Assembly (NCBI GenBank): GCA_905616395.1
Contig: CAJQSQ010000004.1
Span: forward strand, 62,001 to 126,000
Direction: 5' to 3'
Length of the DNA stretch: 64,000 bases
DNA from: an uncultured Candidatus Pelagibacter sp.
GTDB lineage: Bacteria; Pseudomonadota; Alphaproteobacteria; Pelagibacterales; Pelagibacteraceae
Below are positions 20,214 to 29,965 of the stretch, piece after piece. Each line of letters opens with the position of its first letter. Within the stretch, counting starts at the first letter, position 1. The notes beneath the pieces are model-generated. The model did not search any database. It was given only the letters and a program-made list of their open reading frames with translations, and was not told where the DNA came from. The translations under genes and the position numbers were made by a program.

Positions 20214-20894
20214 TTATTTTAAAAGATTAATAAAATGAGTTCTGGAGGTTGGAAGGTTTAAATTATTTGGTTTTAAAATACTTTTTTCAAGGTAATCACT
20301 AACAAGTTTTAGACCTTTGAGTAAATTTTTTAAATTAACATCAAGATTGTTTTCTTCTATTAAAAAATTTGGAATGTTTTTTTTCTCTGTTGAGGATTTA
20401 ACGTAATAATTAGTTTCATTGTTAATAATCTCTTTTTCAACCATATTTTTTAGCTCTAAATCATATCCCAATAATTTTAACAGTTCAAACTCCCAGAAAA
20501 TATATTTTTGTATCCAGTTATCAGAAGTTAATATTTCAAAAAATTTATCAATTAATTTAAAAATTTCTTTATTAGATTGAGCTTCAGCCGTAAGAAGCTT
20601 TATAAGATGCATAGCTGAGGTAATACAGGATAGTTTTTGATTTTCGTCAAAATAGAGTGGAGTTAAAGCTTTTAAAATTTCTATTTTAAAATAACCAATT
20701 CTATTAACACTTTTAGAATTATAGTTTACATAAATTTTATTTCCAATTTGTAAATAATTTTTAATTTTCTTTGATGTGCCACCAAAAATTATCCCTGAAA
20801 TTTTTCCATGGTTTTCTGTAAAAACTTCAGCAATTATTGAATTTTCACTGTATCTATTTTTGGAAACTAAATAAGCACTATCATCCCAATTCAT
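20214..20894 (-). CDS. recO: DNA repair protein RecO
   Basis: AYLVSKNRYSENSIIAEVFTENHGKISGIIFGG; C-terminal RTHFINLL. Confidence 0.85.
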   Translation of the reverse strand: MNWDDSAYLVSKNRYSENSIIAEVFTENHGKISGIIFGGTSKKIKNYLQIGNKIYVNYNSKSVNRIGYFKIEILKALTPLYFDENQKLSCITSAMHLIKLLTAEAQSNKEIFKLIDKFFEILTSDNWIQKYIFWEFELLKLLGYDLELKNMVEKEIINNETNYYVKSSTEKKNIPNFLIEENNLDVNLKNLLKGLKLVSDYLEKSILKPNNLNLPTSRTHFINLLK

Positions 20895-21559
20895 TTTTTT
20901 AAAATACCCTCATAACATAAGGAGGCAGCATTCTGTTCTGCATCTTTTTTGGAAGATCCCTCTGCAGTAAAAAAATTGGTGTCTTTTAATTTAACAGCAA
21001 CCTTAAAGAGTGGTTTATGTCGAGGCCCAGTATTAGATATTAACTTATAAATAGGTAAAACTTTAAAGACTTTCAGAGAGTGCTCTTGCAGTTTCGTCTT
21101 TGCATCAATTTGAGTTACAACACTTGCTGTAATATGCTCACTCCATAAATTGAGAATAAATTTTTCAGTGAAATTTAAACCTTTATCGAGGTAAATCGCT
21201 CCAATTACAGCCTCCAAGCAGTCCGCTACTATTTTATCTTCAATTTCAATTTTTTTATTTTTAGGATTTAAAACTAAAATATATTTTTCTAATTCAATTT
21301 TTTTAGCAATTTGTAGACATCTTTTTTTATTTACTAATGAAGCAAATTTTTTATCTAATACCCCTTCTCTTTCTTCAGGATAAAGTTCTAGTAATTTTTT
21401 TGCAATAATTAGACCTAAGACTCTATCTCCTAAAAATTCAACTTTTTCATTATTATTTATTGAGTCAAAACTTTTGTGCGTTAGGCTTTTAATAAAAATT
21501 TTTGGATCAGAAAACTTTAATTTTAATTTCTTTTCTAATGTTGTGGGATTAATTTTCAT
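20891..21559 (-). CDS. rnc: Ribonuclease III
   Basis: LTHKSFDSINNNEKVEFLGDRVLGLIIAKKL, DCLEAVIGAIYLDKG, dsRNA-binding GSSKKDAEQNAA. Confidence 0.95.
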   Translation of the reverse strand: MKINPTTLEKKLKLKFSDPKIFIKSLTHKSFDSINNNEKVEFLGDRVLGLIIAKKLLELYPEEREGVLDKKFASLVNKKRCLQIAKKIELEKYILVLNPKNKKIEIEDKIVADCLEAVIGAIYLDKGLNFTEKFILNLWSEHITASVVTQIDAKTKLQEHSLKVFKVLPIYKLISNTGPRHKPLFKVAVKLKDTNFFTAEGSSKKDAEQNAASLCYEGILKK

Positions 21560-22293
21560 TAAATAATTTTCTTAAAAAACCTGTCAAATCTAATTGTCTT
21601 ATGCCATTTCCAAAAAGAAAAAATACTTCCAATTCTAAAATCAGATGAAAAAAAAATAAATTGAGCTTTGCCGACTAAATTGTCTTCATGAACATAACCG
21701 ACACTAGTCAGGTATCTACTATCTTTAGAGCAGTCTCTGTTATCTCCTAAAAAAAAGTAGTGTTGAGAGGGAACTTTAAAATTATCAGAATATTGAAAAC
21801 TATAACTTTTTAAATATACACTATTATGTGTTTTGCCATTTGGAAGTTTTTCCACAAATGTATTAACGTCTATAGTTTGTTTTCCACAATAAATTTTATC
21901 ATTTTGGGAAGTTCTGGATTTTAAAATTTGATTATTGTTTACAAATAGATCACCGTTAATGAATTGAATATTATCACCTGGTAGACCAATTAATCTTTTA
22001 ATATAGTCTGTTCTATTATCAGCTGGTGTTTTAAAAACAATAACATCACCAACCTTAGGTTTCATAGAAAATAGTTTTCCATTTATTATTGGTGGGCTAA
22101 AAGGGAAAGAATGCTTACTGTAACCATAAGAATACTTCGTAACAAACAATCTATCACCAATTAAAAGTGTTGGTTCCATTGATGATGAGGGAATGTAAAA
22201 TGGTTGAATAAAAAGAGATCTGATAACAATAGCTATTACTAAAGCATAAAAAATTGTCTTAACATTGTCAATTATAATATTTTTAGTTATCAT
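21559..22293 (-). CDS. lepB: Signal peptidase I
   Basis: IPSSSMEPTLLIGDRLFVTKYSYGY, DYIKRLIGLPGD, FLGDNRDCSKDSR. Confidence 0.95.
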   Translation of the reverse strand: MITKNIIIDNVKTIFYALVIAIVIRSLFIQPFYIPSSSMEPTLLIGDRLFVTKYSYGYSKHSFPFSPPIINGKLFSMKPKVGDVIVFKTPADNRTDYIKRLIGLPGDNIQFINGDLFVNNNQILKSRTSQNDKIYCGKQTIDVNTFVEKLPNGKTHNSVYLKSYSFQYSDNFKVPSQHYFFLGDNRDCSKDSRYLTSVGYVHEDNLVGKAQFIFFSSDFRIGSIFSFWKWHKTIRFDRFFKKII

Positions 22294-22676
22294 TTTTTTT
22301 GTAAAATCACGTATGCAATAGAATATTTTTTTTCATCTGAAATTGACAGAAAGAAATCAAAAGATGATATCTTAAATTGCTTTTTAACAATTACTTTAAT
22401 TTTATCTGTAACTACAAATGATGGTTTACCTAATTTATCGTTAATTATAGTTATATCTTTAAAATTTAAATTATCTCTAAAACCTATTCCAATTGCTTTG
22501 GAAAATGCTTCTTTAGCGGCAAATCTTTTGGAATAATAAGATTTTTTATTAGTTATCTTTTTAGCTAACAATATTTCTGAGCTAGAAAAAACTCTTTTAA
22601 TAAAATTAATATTTTTAATAGACTTATGTATTCTAATATTTTCTACTATATCAACGCCGATACCAAGAATTTTCAT
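22290..22676 (-). CDS. acpS: Holo-[acyl-carrier-protein] synthase
   Basis: GIGVDIVENIRI, YYSKRFAAKEAFSKAIG. Confidence 0.93.
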   Translation of the reverse strand: MKILGIGVDIVENIRIHKSIKNINFIKRVFSSSEILLAKKITNKKSYYSKRFAAKEAFSKAIGIGFRDNLNFKDITIINDKLGKPSFVVTDKIKVIVKKQFKISSFDFFLSISDEKKYSIAYVILQKK

Positions 22677-22678
22677 AT

Positions 22679-23398
22679 CTATTTATTGGTTATTTTTTTA
22701 AATGCCTTAATAGTATTTTTTAAACCATGAGTGAGTGACTCACCGATTATAAAATGACCAATATTAAATTCTGTAATTTCTTTAATTTTACTTAATATAG
22801 ATGTGGTTTTATAGTCAAGACCATGACCAGCATGAACCTCAATTCCAAGCTGAACACCAAGTTCTGAACATTTCTTAATTTTCAAATATTCATTTTTATA
22901 ATTTTTGTTTTCTTTTACTAAATTAGAAATTTTTCCTGTATGCAACTCAACGCAAGTAGCATTTAATTCTTTTGCAATTTTTATATCATTTAACGTTGGG
23001 TCAACAAATAAACTTGTTCTAATATTTTTCTTATTAAATAATGATATTATTTCTTTTATTTTTTTTTTATTTTTTATTAGGTTTAATCCACCCTCCGTTG
23101 TTACTTCCATTCTTTTTTCTGGAACTATACAAATAAAATTAGGTTTATTTTTTAATGCTATATTTATTATTTTTTTGTTTAGTGAGATTTCTAAATTAGT
23201 AATTATTTTTTTATTTTTACAAATTTTAATAACATCAGCATCTTTGATATGTCTTCTGTCTTCTCTTAAATGTATAGTTACTGAATGAGCTCCACATTTA
23301 GTTACATACTTTGCAATAGTTAATGGGTCTGGATGGAACGTTCCTCTTGCATTTCTTATTGTTGCAACATGATCAATATTAACACCTAGTCTCTTCAT
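22679..23398 (-). CDS. pdxJ: Pyridoxine 5'-phosphate synthase
   Basis: RLGVNIDHVATIRNARGTFHPDPLTIA, THLREDRRHI-type motif, EVHAGHGLDY, NIGHFIIGES. Confidence 0.95.
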   Translation of the reverse strand: MKRLGVNIDHVATIRNARGTFHPDPLTIAKYVTKCGAHSVTIHLREDRRHIKDADVIKICKNKKIITNLEISLNKKIINIALKNKPNFICIVPEKRMEVTTEGGLNLIKNKKKIKEIISLFNKKNIRTSLFVDPTLNDIKIAKELNATCVELHTGKISNLVKENKNYKNEYLKIKKCSELGVQLGIEVHAGHGLDYKTTSILSKIKEITEFNIGHFIIGESLTHGLKNTIKAFKKITNK

Positions 23399-23982
23399 TT
23401 AATAAATCTACTTCCAGGAACTGTAATTTTGATATTTTTAAGACTTTCCGGAAGGTTGTTTTTCTTAAATGTTGGAACGTCTATCTTCATATGTGAGATA
23501 ATATTTTTTTTTATCTTTAGTGAATTCTTGGTTGATCTATCGATAATTGAGGCAAAACCAATAAGTTTTGCTCCCGGCTTTGTAATCAATTTTACACATT
23601 CTAAACTTGATTTTCCTGTTGTTATAACGTCTTCAATGATTAAAACTTTTAACCCTTTCTTTATATGAAAGCCTCTTCTTAAGGCAAATTTACCATTAAC
23701 TCTTTCACAAAATATTGTCTCTTTTTTTAGAAGTTTACCAATTTCATAACCAATAATAACACCACCCATTGCAGGAGCTAAAATCAAATCTATAGATTTA
23801 AATTTTTTTTTTATTTTTTTTGCTAGCGAATTACAGATATCCTTAGCTAAATGTGGAAAGCTTAAAAGTTTAGCACACTGAATATATTTAGGTGAATGCA
23901 AGCCTGATGAAAGAACAAAATGGCCTTCTAAAAGTGCGTTAGTTTTTTTTAAAATATTTAAAGATTTTTTGTGTGAAAGCAT
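23395..23982 (-). CDS. pyrE: Orotate phosphoribosyltransferase
   Basis: ALLEGHFVLSSGLHSPKYIQCAKLL, APAMGGVIIGYEIGKLL, VLIIEDVITTGKS. Confidence 0.95.
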   Translation of the reverse strand: MLSHKKSLNILKKTNALLEGHFVLSSGLHSPKYIQCAKLLSFPHLAKDICNSLAKKIKKKFKSIDLILAPAMGGVIIGYEIGKLLKKETIFCERVNGKFALRRGFHIKKGLKVLIIEDVITTGKSSLECVKLITKPGAKLIGFASIIDRSTKNSLKIKKNIISHMKIDVPTFKKNNLPESLKNIKITVPGSRFIK

Positions 23983-25696
23983 TACGTTCCTTTAACCAGT
24001 TATCCTCATGTCTAATGATTTTAAATTTTATTTCCTTTTGTTTTAACTCACTAATAAAATTTGTAAAGTTCTTCAAGTCTTTGATAATTAGATTGAATTT
24101 AAAATTAATATATTCTTTAGACTTTTCCTTCATTTCAACGCTAGAAATGTTTAAACTATGACTACCAAGTAAAGTTGTTATCTCTCCTAACTTTCCTGGT
24201 TTATCAGGCAAAGAAATCCATAGCGTAGTATTATATTTTTTAACTCTTTGAGCCTTTTCTTCTCCTTTTTTATACCAATACTTTCTAATTGCTGATCTTG
24301 CTTTTCCAGTTTTTGTAACAGGTATCCAGTGCAATGAAGGTGATTTATTTTTAGAAGTGATAATATCCACAACATCTCCATTATAAAGGATACTTTGTAA
24401 CTCACTATCGTTACCATTAATTTTACAAGCTGTAGTACTATTACCTATTTTGGTATGCACAGCATATGCAAAATCAATTGGTGTTGCATCCTTTGGTAAT
24501 TTAATTACAGATCCTTTTGGAGTAAAACAAAAAACATTTTCCTGAAACATTTGTAGCTTAGTGTACTCATATGAATGCTCTGGGTTTTCATTCTTATCAA
24601 TAATCTCAACTAAATCTGCAAGCCAATCATACTCTTTCCATGTTAATGAATTAAATTTTTCAGAAGATTTATATTTCCAATGAGATGCTATGCCTCTTTC
24701 CGCATATTCGTGCATTTGTAATGTTCTAAGTTGTATTTCAATTGGTCTTCTATTAGGTCCTATAATTGAAGTATGTAATGATCGATACTTATTAATCTTA
24801 GGCGACGAAATATAATCTTTAAATTTTCCAGGTATACAATTCCACTCTTTATGAAATATACCAAGTGCTTTATAGCAGTCTTCGATATTATCAAGTATTA
24901 TTCTAAAACCAATGATATCTGAAATTTGCTCTAGTGATATTCTTTTTTTTTGAACTTTTCTCCAAATAGAAAAGGGAGTTTTTTCTCTGCCAATAATTTC
25001 AGCGTTTATTTTGTGTTCATTTAATAATCCACTGAATTGCAATGAAATTGAGTTAAAGCTATTTACTTTATCATCTTTAATTTCATCTAATCTTTTTTTT
25101 ATAAGTTCTCTTGCGTTATTATTTAGAACTTTAAAAGATAAATCCTCTAGCTCATCTCTAATTCTATGCATCCCCATTCTGTCTGCTAATGGTGCATAAA
25201 TTTCCATAGTTTCTTTTGCGATACGTTCTTTTTTTTCAATTTTTGAAATTGCATCGATAGTCCTCATGTTATGTAATCGATCAGCAATTTTAACAAGCAG
25301 AACCCTAATATCTTTTGATGTTGCTAAAATTAATTTTCTAAAATTTTCAGCCTTTGATGTTGATGTGGCTTGATTTTCAAAAACTGATATTTTTGTTACA
25401 CCATCAACTAAATCAGCAACCTCTTGCCCGAACTCATTCTTTATAGTTTCGTAAGTAGCATGCGTATCTTCAATAGTATCGTGAAGCAGTCCTGTTGCTA
25501 TAGTTGCACTATCTAGCTTTAGTTCTGTTAATATATTAGCTACAGCAATAGGGTGAATTGAATATGGGTCCCCAGAGTCACGTTTTTGATTTGCATGTGC
25601 TTTAATGGCAAAATTATAAGCTTTATTTAATTTTTCTGGATTTAAAAACTTGTTATAAACTTTAACTTTTTTTATTAACTCTTCTGAATTAAGCAT
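23939..25696 (-). CDS. spoT: Bifunctional (p)ppGpp synthetase/hydrolase (RelA/SpoT homolog)
   Basis: HANQKRDSGDPYSIHPIAVANIL, GLLHDTIEDTHATYE, KYRSLHTSIIGP, TGS domain, C-terminal ACT domain. Confidence 0.95.
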   Translation of the reverse strand: MLNSEELIKKVKVYNKFLNPEKLNKAYNFAIKAHANQKRDSGDPYSIHPIAVANILTELKLDSATIATGLLHDTIEDTHATYETIKNEFGQEVADLVDGVTKISVFENQATSTSKAENFRKLILATSKDIRVLLVKIADRLHNMRTIDAISKIEKKERIAKETMEIYAPLADRMGMHRIRDELEDLSFKVLNNNARELIKKRLDEIKDDKVNSFNSISLQFSGLLNEHKINAEIIGREKTPFSIWRKVQKKRISLEQISDIIGFRIILDNIEDCYKALGIFHKEWNCIPGKFKDYISSPKINKYRSLHTSIIGPNRRPIEIQLRTLQMHEYAERGIASHWKYKSSEKFNSLTWKEYDWLADLVEIIDKNENPEHSYEYTKLQMFQENVFCFTPKGSVIKLPKDATPIDFAYAVHTKIGNSTTACKINGNDSELQSILYNGDVVDIITSKNKSPSLHWIPVTKTGKARSAIRKYWYKKGEEKAQRVKKYNTTLWISLPDKPGKLGEITTLLGSHSLNISSVEMKEKSKEYINFKFNLIIKDLKNFTNFISELKQKEIKFKIIRHEDNWLKERNAFTQKIFKYFKKN

Positions 25697-25715
25697 TTTT
25701 AACTATAACATCAAT

Positions 25716-26276
25716 TTATATTTTTTTGATAGATCTTAAATCTTTAATAGGCAAAGAATTAATCAAATTAACTATACTAATCTTAGATTCTGGATGTTTC
25801 CAACCCCTATCTATTTCAAATAATGGCAACAAAACAAAATTTCTCTTTGTCATCATTGGATGAGGAGTTATTAGTTTATTGCTACTTATATTCAAAATTT
25901 TTTTATCATAATCAATTATATCAATATCGCATGTTCGTGGGTCATTTTTTTTTGATCTAACCCTGCCTAATTTTAATTCAATAAAGTTACAAATTTTTAA
26001 TAATTCTAATGGTGCTAAGGTTGTTTCAATTTTTATAACAATATTTATGAAACTTGGCATTAAAGGGTTTGGCCAAGATTTTGATAAATAATGGGATGAT
26101 ACTTTTGTTATCCTGATTTTATTTTCTTCTAATTCAGCAATAGCTTTATGAGTATTGGTAATTTTGTTACCTAAATTTGATCCTATTGCTAAATATGATT
26201 GTTTAACTTGATTTTCTAATGTGTCTTGCTTTTTCACGATTCCAGTCTCTATTTTTTTTAGTAGCTCTTTTATCAA
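25716..26276 (-). CDS. folK: 2-amino-4-hydroxy-6-hydroxymethyldihydropteridine pyrophosphokinase (true start possibly GTG at 26237)
   Basis: [57 protein letters not shown]. Confidence 0.92.
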   Translation of the reverse strand: MIKELLKKIETGIVKKQDTLENQVKQSYLAIGSNLGNKITNTHKAIAELEENKIRITKVSSHYLSKSWPNPLMPSFINIVIKIETTLAPLELLKICNFIELKLGRVRSKKNDPRTCDIDIIDYDKKILNISSNKLITPHPMMTKRNFVLLPLFEIDRGWKHPESKISIVNLINSLPIKDLRSIKKI

Positions 26277-26673
26277 ATTGTTTTTTACCTTTCGCTACTG
26301 CTATTTCTATTTTCGCTTTTCCCTTTTTAAAATACATCTTTGTTGGAACAAGAGTAAAACCATCTCTCTGCATTTTACCAATTAATTTGTTAATTTCTTT
26401 TTTATTTAATAACAACTTTCGTTCATCAGTGGGGTTATGATTTGAATAACTGGCTTGTTTAAAAGCTGCAATATGAGAATTAATTAAAACTATTTCACCA
26501 CCTTTCTCTACAGCATAAGAGTCTGCAATATTCACCTTTCCCTCTCTAATAGATTTAATTTCAGATCCTCTAAGAACTATTCCTGCTTCAATTAAGTCTT
26601 CAAAAAAAAAGTTAAAACTTGCTTTTCTATTTAAGCAAATAATTTTTAAACCAGAATTGGCTTTCTTGTTCAT
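26203..26673 (-). CDS. smpB: SsrA-binding protein
   Basis: [65 protein letters not shown]. Confidence 0.97.
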   Translation of the reverse strand: MNKKANSGLKIICLNRKASFNFFFEDLIEAGIVLRGSEIKSIREGKVNIADSYAVEKGGEIVLINSHIAAFKQASYSNHNPTDERKLLLNKKEINKLIGKMQRDGFTLVPTKMYFKKGKAKIEIAVAKGKKQFDKRATKKNRDWNREKARHIRKSS

Positions 26674-27554
26674 TAGATTAGATTAGCTGATACTAAAGCT
26701 TTTTTAACAATATCCTTAGTTGGGTCTGTAACCTTGACCAAAGGTAATCTAACATTATCATCGCAAAGACCTAGAAGTTTTGCAGCATACTTAACGGGGC
26801 TTGGATTACTTTCTATAAACATAGAGTTGTGAACGGGTTGTAAAATTTTATCTAGTCTGATCGCTTCGAGCTTGTTCTCATCATTTTCTGATTTTGAAGC
26901 TTTCTGAAAATCAGAACATAGTCTTGGAGCGATATTTGCCGTTACACTGATGGCGCCTACACCACCTCTTTTATTAAATTCCAAAGCATTATCGTCATTA
27001 CCTGTAAGTTGAATAAAATCATTACCCATTTTATTTTTTTGTTGATCAACCCTATCAAGATCACCTGTAGCATCTTTTACGCCAACAATATTTTTTAACT
27101 CAAACAGCCTAGCCATAGTATCAACGGACATATCGATCACAGATCGTCCGGGAATATTATAAATTAGAATAGGTATGCCAACCTTGTCATTAATCGCTTT
27201 ATAGTGCTGGTATAAGCCTTCTTGCGTTGGCTTGTTGTAATAAGGAGTAACTACTAATGCTGCATTTGCACCTGCTTTTTCTGCGTGAGTAGTTAGAGAG
27301 ATTGCTTCTTTAGTCGAATTAGAGCCAGTACCAGCTATGACTATTTTTTTTCCATTACTTTCTTTAATGCATAGTTCAATAACTTTTTGATGCTCATCAT
27401 GGCTTAAAGTTGGCGATTCACCTGTGGTTCCAGCAGGAACTAAACCATTAGTTCCATTGCTAATTTGGAAATGAATAAGCTTAATATAAGCTTCTTCATC
27501 AAGCTTATCATTTTTAAATGGGGTTATTAAAGCAACGTTTGATCCTTTGAACAT
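26673..27554 (-). CDS. dapA: 4-hydroxy-tetrahydrodipicolinate synthase
   Basis: [52 protein letters not shown]. Confidence 0.96.
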   Translation of the reverse strand: MFKGSNVALITPFKNDKLDEEAYIKLIHFQISNGTNGLVPAGTTGESPTLSHDEHQKVIELCIKESNGKKIVIAGTGSNSTKEAISLTTHAEKAGANAALVVTPYYNKPTQEGLYQHYKAINDKVGIPILIYNIPGRSVIDMSVDTMARLFELKNIVGVKDATGDLDRVDQQKNKMGNDFIQLTGNDDNALEFNKRGGVGAISVTANIAPRLCSDFQKASKSENDENKLEAIRLDKILQPVHNSMFIESNPSPVKYAAKLLGLCDDNVRLPLVKVTDPTKDIVKKALVSANLI

Positions 27555-27595
27555 AAATACTTATAACATAGTTTAAAGATTCATTTAGTATATTT

Positions 27596-29806
27596 ATGCC
27601 CAGAAAAATATTTTTTATAAAATCACTATTATTAAGTTTAGTAATAATAGGAAATGTATTTGCTGCTGAAATAACAATAATTCCTTTAAAAAAACCTATT
27701 TTAGGTGAAGCGGCTCAAACTATAAAGATAATACAAGGTATTCTCAAACCTAAATCTAAACCATCCAAAAAAATAGAGGAACCTAAAACTACAATAGTCA
27801 AAAAAGATCTAAAAAAAATTAATTTTCTTATTCCAAAAAGTAAACCTTTGGTTGTTAAGAAGAGCAAATCAGCAGTCAAGAGTAAGTCAAAATACTATAG
27901 TCAAAAAGATTATGGAATTGCAAAAAAATCTATTGCAGCAATGCAAAAAAGTCAGTGGTCAACAGCACTATCTCAGTCTAAAAAAGCTAATGATAAATCT
28001 ATATATAATTTTATTCAATGGAGACATTTGCTAACTACGGGCAACCAAGCAAGTTTTTATGACTATTTAACATTTATAAAAAATAATGAAAACTACCCAA
28101 GAATAAGTAGGATTCGGTATTTAGCTGAACACAAACTTTCAACAGATAAGATCTCACCAAATAAGATCATAGGTTGGTTTAATTCTGAGGAACCATTAAG
28201 TGGTTATGGAAAGCTAATACTTGGAGAAAGCTTTATATTAAAAGGTGATATTGCCAAAGGTACCTCTCTAATTAAAGATGGCTGGATAACTGCAGATCTA
28301 AATAGGTCTAATATGAAATTTTTTAGAAAAAGGTATAAAAAATATTTAGATGCAAATGATTATATTAAACGTGCAGATTATTTAGCTTGGGAAGGTAAAT
28401 TTTGGGATTTAAAAAGAATGTTAAGATATTTACCTAAAGACTATAAATTACTTTATACAGCTAGACAAATTTTAATGAGTAAGTCTTATGGTGTTGATAG
28501 TGCAATCAAAAATGTTCCAACAAAACTTAAAAATGATGCTGGACTAAATTATGACCGACTTAAATGGAGAAGAAAAAGAGGAAGAGTCGATGACTCCTTG
28601 GAAATTATATTTAAAGTTCCAAACAATAAAGATTATTTAGTTAGGCCGGATAAATGGTGGAAAGAAAGAGCAATAATGACGCGAGCTCTTATTTATAAGA
28701 AGAAATACGAGTCAGCTTATAAAGTTGCGAGCAAACATTCTTTGGACGTAGGCCCAGAATATGCAGACGCTGAATGGATGAGTGGCTGGATTGCATTAAG
28801 CTTTTTAGATGATCCGATTTTAGCAATAGATCATTTTAATAATTTTTATCAAAATGTTAGTTACCCAATTAGTTTGTCTCGTGGCGCTTATTGGCTTGGA
28901 AGATCTTATGAAAAAATTGGTGATAAAGAACAGTCTAAACAATGGTACGAAGAAGCAACCAAATATTTATCAACATATTATGGCCAACTAGCATTTCTAA
29001 GGATTAAACCCAATGAAACATTTGAGTTAGATGAGCAAGCTATTGTGCCTGATACTTATAGAAAATATTTTTATAAAAAAGAATTAGTAAAAATTGTTCA
29101 TCTTTTAGATGAGTTAAATAAAGATAAATATACAAAAAATATATTAAGACACTTAGCTAATGATAATATTAAAGGTGGAAGTGAAATTTTAGCAGCCGAA
29201 CTTGCAACCAATATATCAAGATATGATTTTGCAATACAAGTTTCAAAGATTGCATCTTATCAAAAAAGATTTCACAATGATTTTAACTATCCAATAATAA
29301 GTGCACCTGAATACGTTAATGGAAGAAAAATACCAGAAACTGCTTTTATTCTTTCTCTTATTCGTCAAGAAAGTGAGTTTGATATGAGAGCAAACAGTCA
29401 TGTTGGTGCTCAGGGATTAATGCAATTAATGCCTTCCACTGCTAAACTAGTTTCCAAACAAGCAAAGCTACCCTATTCAAAATCAAGATTAACTTCTGAT
29501 CCTGAATACAATATTAATCTAGGGTCTCACTATATAGCTGGTTTAATTTTACAATACGATGGTGCCTACCCTTTTGCTACCGCTGCATATAATGCTGGCC
29601 CTAAAAGAGTTAAATATTGGAAAAAAATAAATAAAAACCCTCAAAAAAAACAAATTGATTTTGTGGACTGGGTTGAATTAATTCCCTTTAAAGAGACAAG
29701 AAATTATGTTCAGCGTGTTATGGAAAATTATAATGTTTATAGATATATCCTAGAAAAAAAACCCATTAAAATGAAAGATTTTTTTAAAGATCAGCCTTTA
29801 TTTTAA
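27596..29806 (+). CDS. slt: Soluble lytic murein transglycosylase
   Basis: SLIRQESEFDMRANSHVGAQGLMQLMPSTAKLVSK; AYPFATAAYNAGPKRVKYW; signal peptide. Confidence 0.9.
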   Translation: MPRKIFFIKSLLLSLVIIGNVFAAEITIIPLKKPILGEAAQTIKIIQGILKPKSKPSKKIEEPKTTIVKKDLKKINFLIPKSKPLVVKKSKSAVKSKSKYYSQKDYGIAKKSIAAMQKSQWSTALSQSKKANDKSIYNFIQWRHLLTTGNQASFYDYLTFIKNNENYPRISRIRYLAEHKLSTDKISPNKIIGWFNSEEPLSGYGKLILGESFILKGDIAKGTSLIKDGWITADLNRSNMKFFRKRYKKYLDANDYIKRADYLAWEGKFWDLKRMLRYLPKDYKLLYTARQILMSKSYGVDSAIKNVPTKLKNDAGLNYDRLKWRRKRGRVDDSLEIIFKVPNNKDYLVRPDKWWKERAIMTRALIYKKKYESAYKVASKHSLDVGPEYADAEWMSGWIALSFLDDPILAIDHFNNFYQNVSYPISLSRGAYWLGRSYEKIGDKEQSKQWYEEATKYLSTYYGQLAFLRIKPNETFELDEQAIVPDTYRKYFYKKELVKIVHLLDELNKDKYTKNILRHLANDNIKGGSEILAAELATNISRYDFAIQVSKIASYQKRFHNDFNYPIISAPEYVNGRKIPETAFILSLIRQESEFDMRANSHVGAQGLMQLMPSTAKLVSKQAKLPYSKSRLTSDPEYNINLGSHYIAGLILQYDGAYPFATAAYNAGPKRVKYWKKINKNPQKKQIDFVDWVELIPFKETRNYVQRVMENYNVYRYILEKKPIKMKDFFKDQPLF

Positions 29807-29897
29807 TGGCGGAAGCGGTGGGATTCGAACCCACGGTGGAGTTACCCCCACGGCAATTTAGCAAACTACTGGTTTAAGCCAACTCACCCACGCTTCC
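29807..29897 (-). tRNA. tRNA-Ser(GCU)
   Basis: Reverse strand GGAAGCG...GTAGT-TTGCTAA-ATTGC (anticodon GCT)...long variable arm...GTGGGTTCGAATCCCAC-CGCTTCC-GCCA. Confidence 0.93.
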
Positions 29898-29922
29898 ACT
29901 GCGACATTGATATAACCGATTG

Positions 29923-29938
29923 TATTGAATATTCAATA
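29923..29938. repeat. Perfect 16-bp palindrome TATTGAATATTCAATA in the tRNA-Ser/soxB divergent spacer
   Basis: Exact self-reverse-complement; half TATTCAATATT repeats at 29978-29988. Confidence 0.7.
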
Positions 29939-29965
29939 TTTTTAAAGTAATTCTTGATTAATATT

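Noticed and set aside
22905-23288. 127-aa plus-strand ORF opposite pdxJ
   Set aside because: Phe/Ile-rich antisense of a lysine-rich conserved protein.
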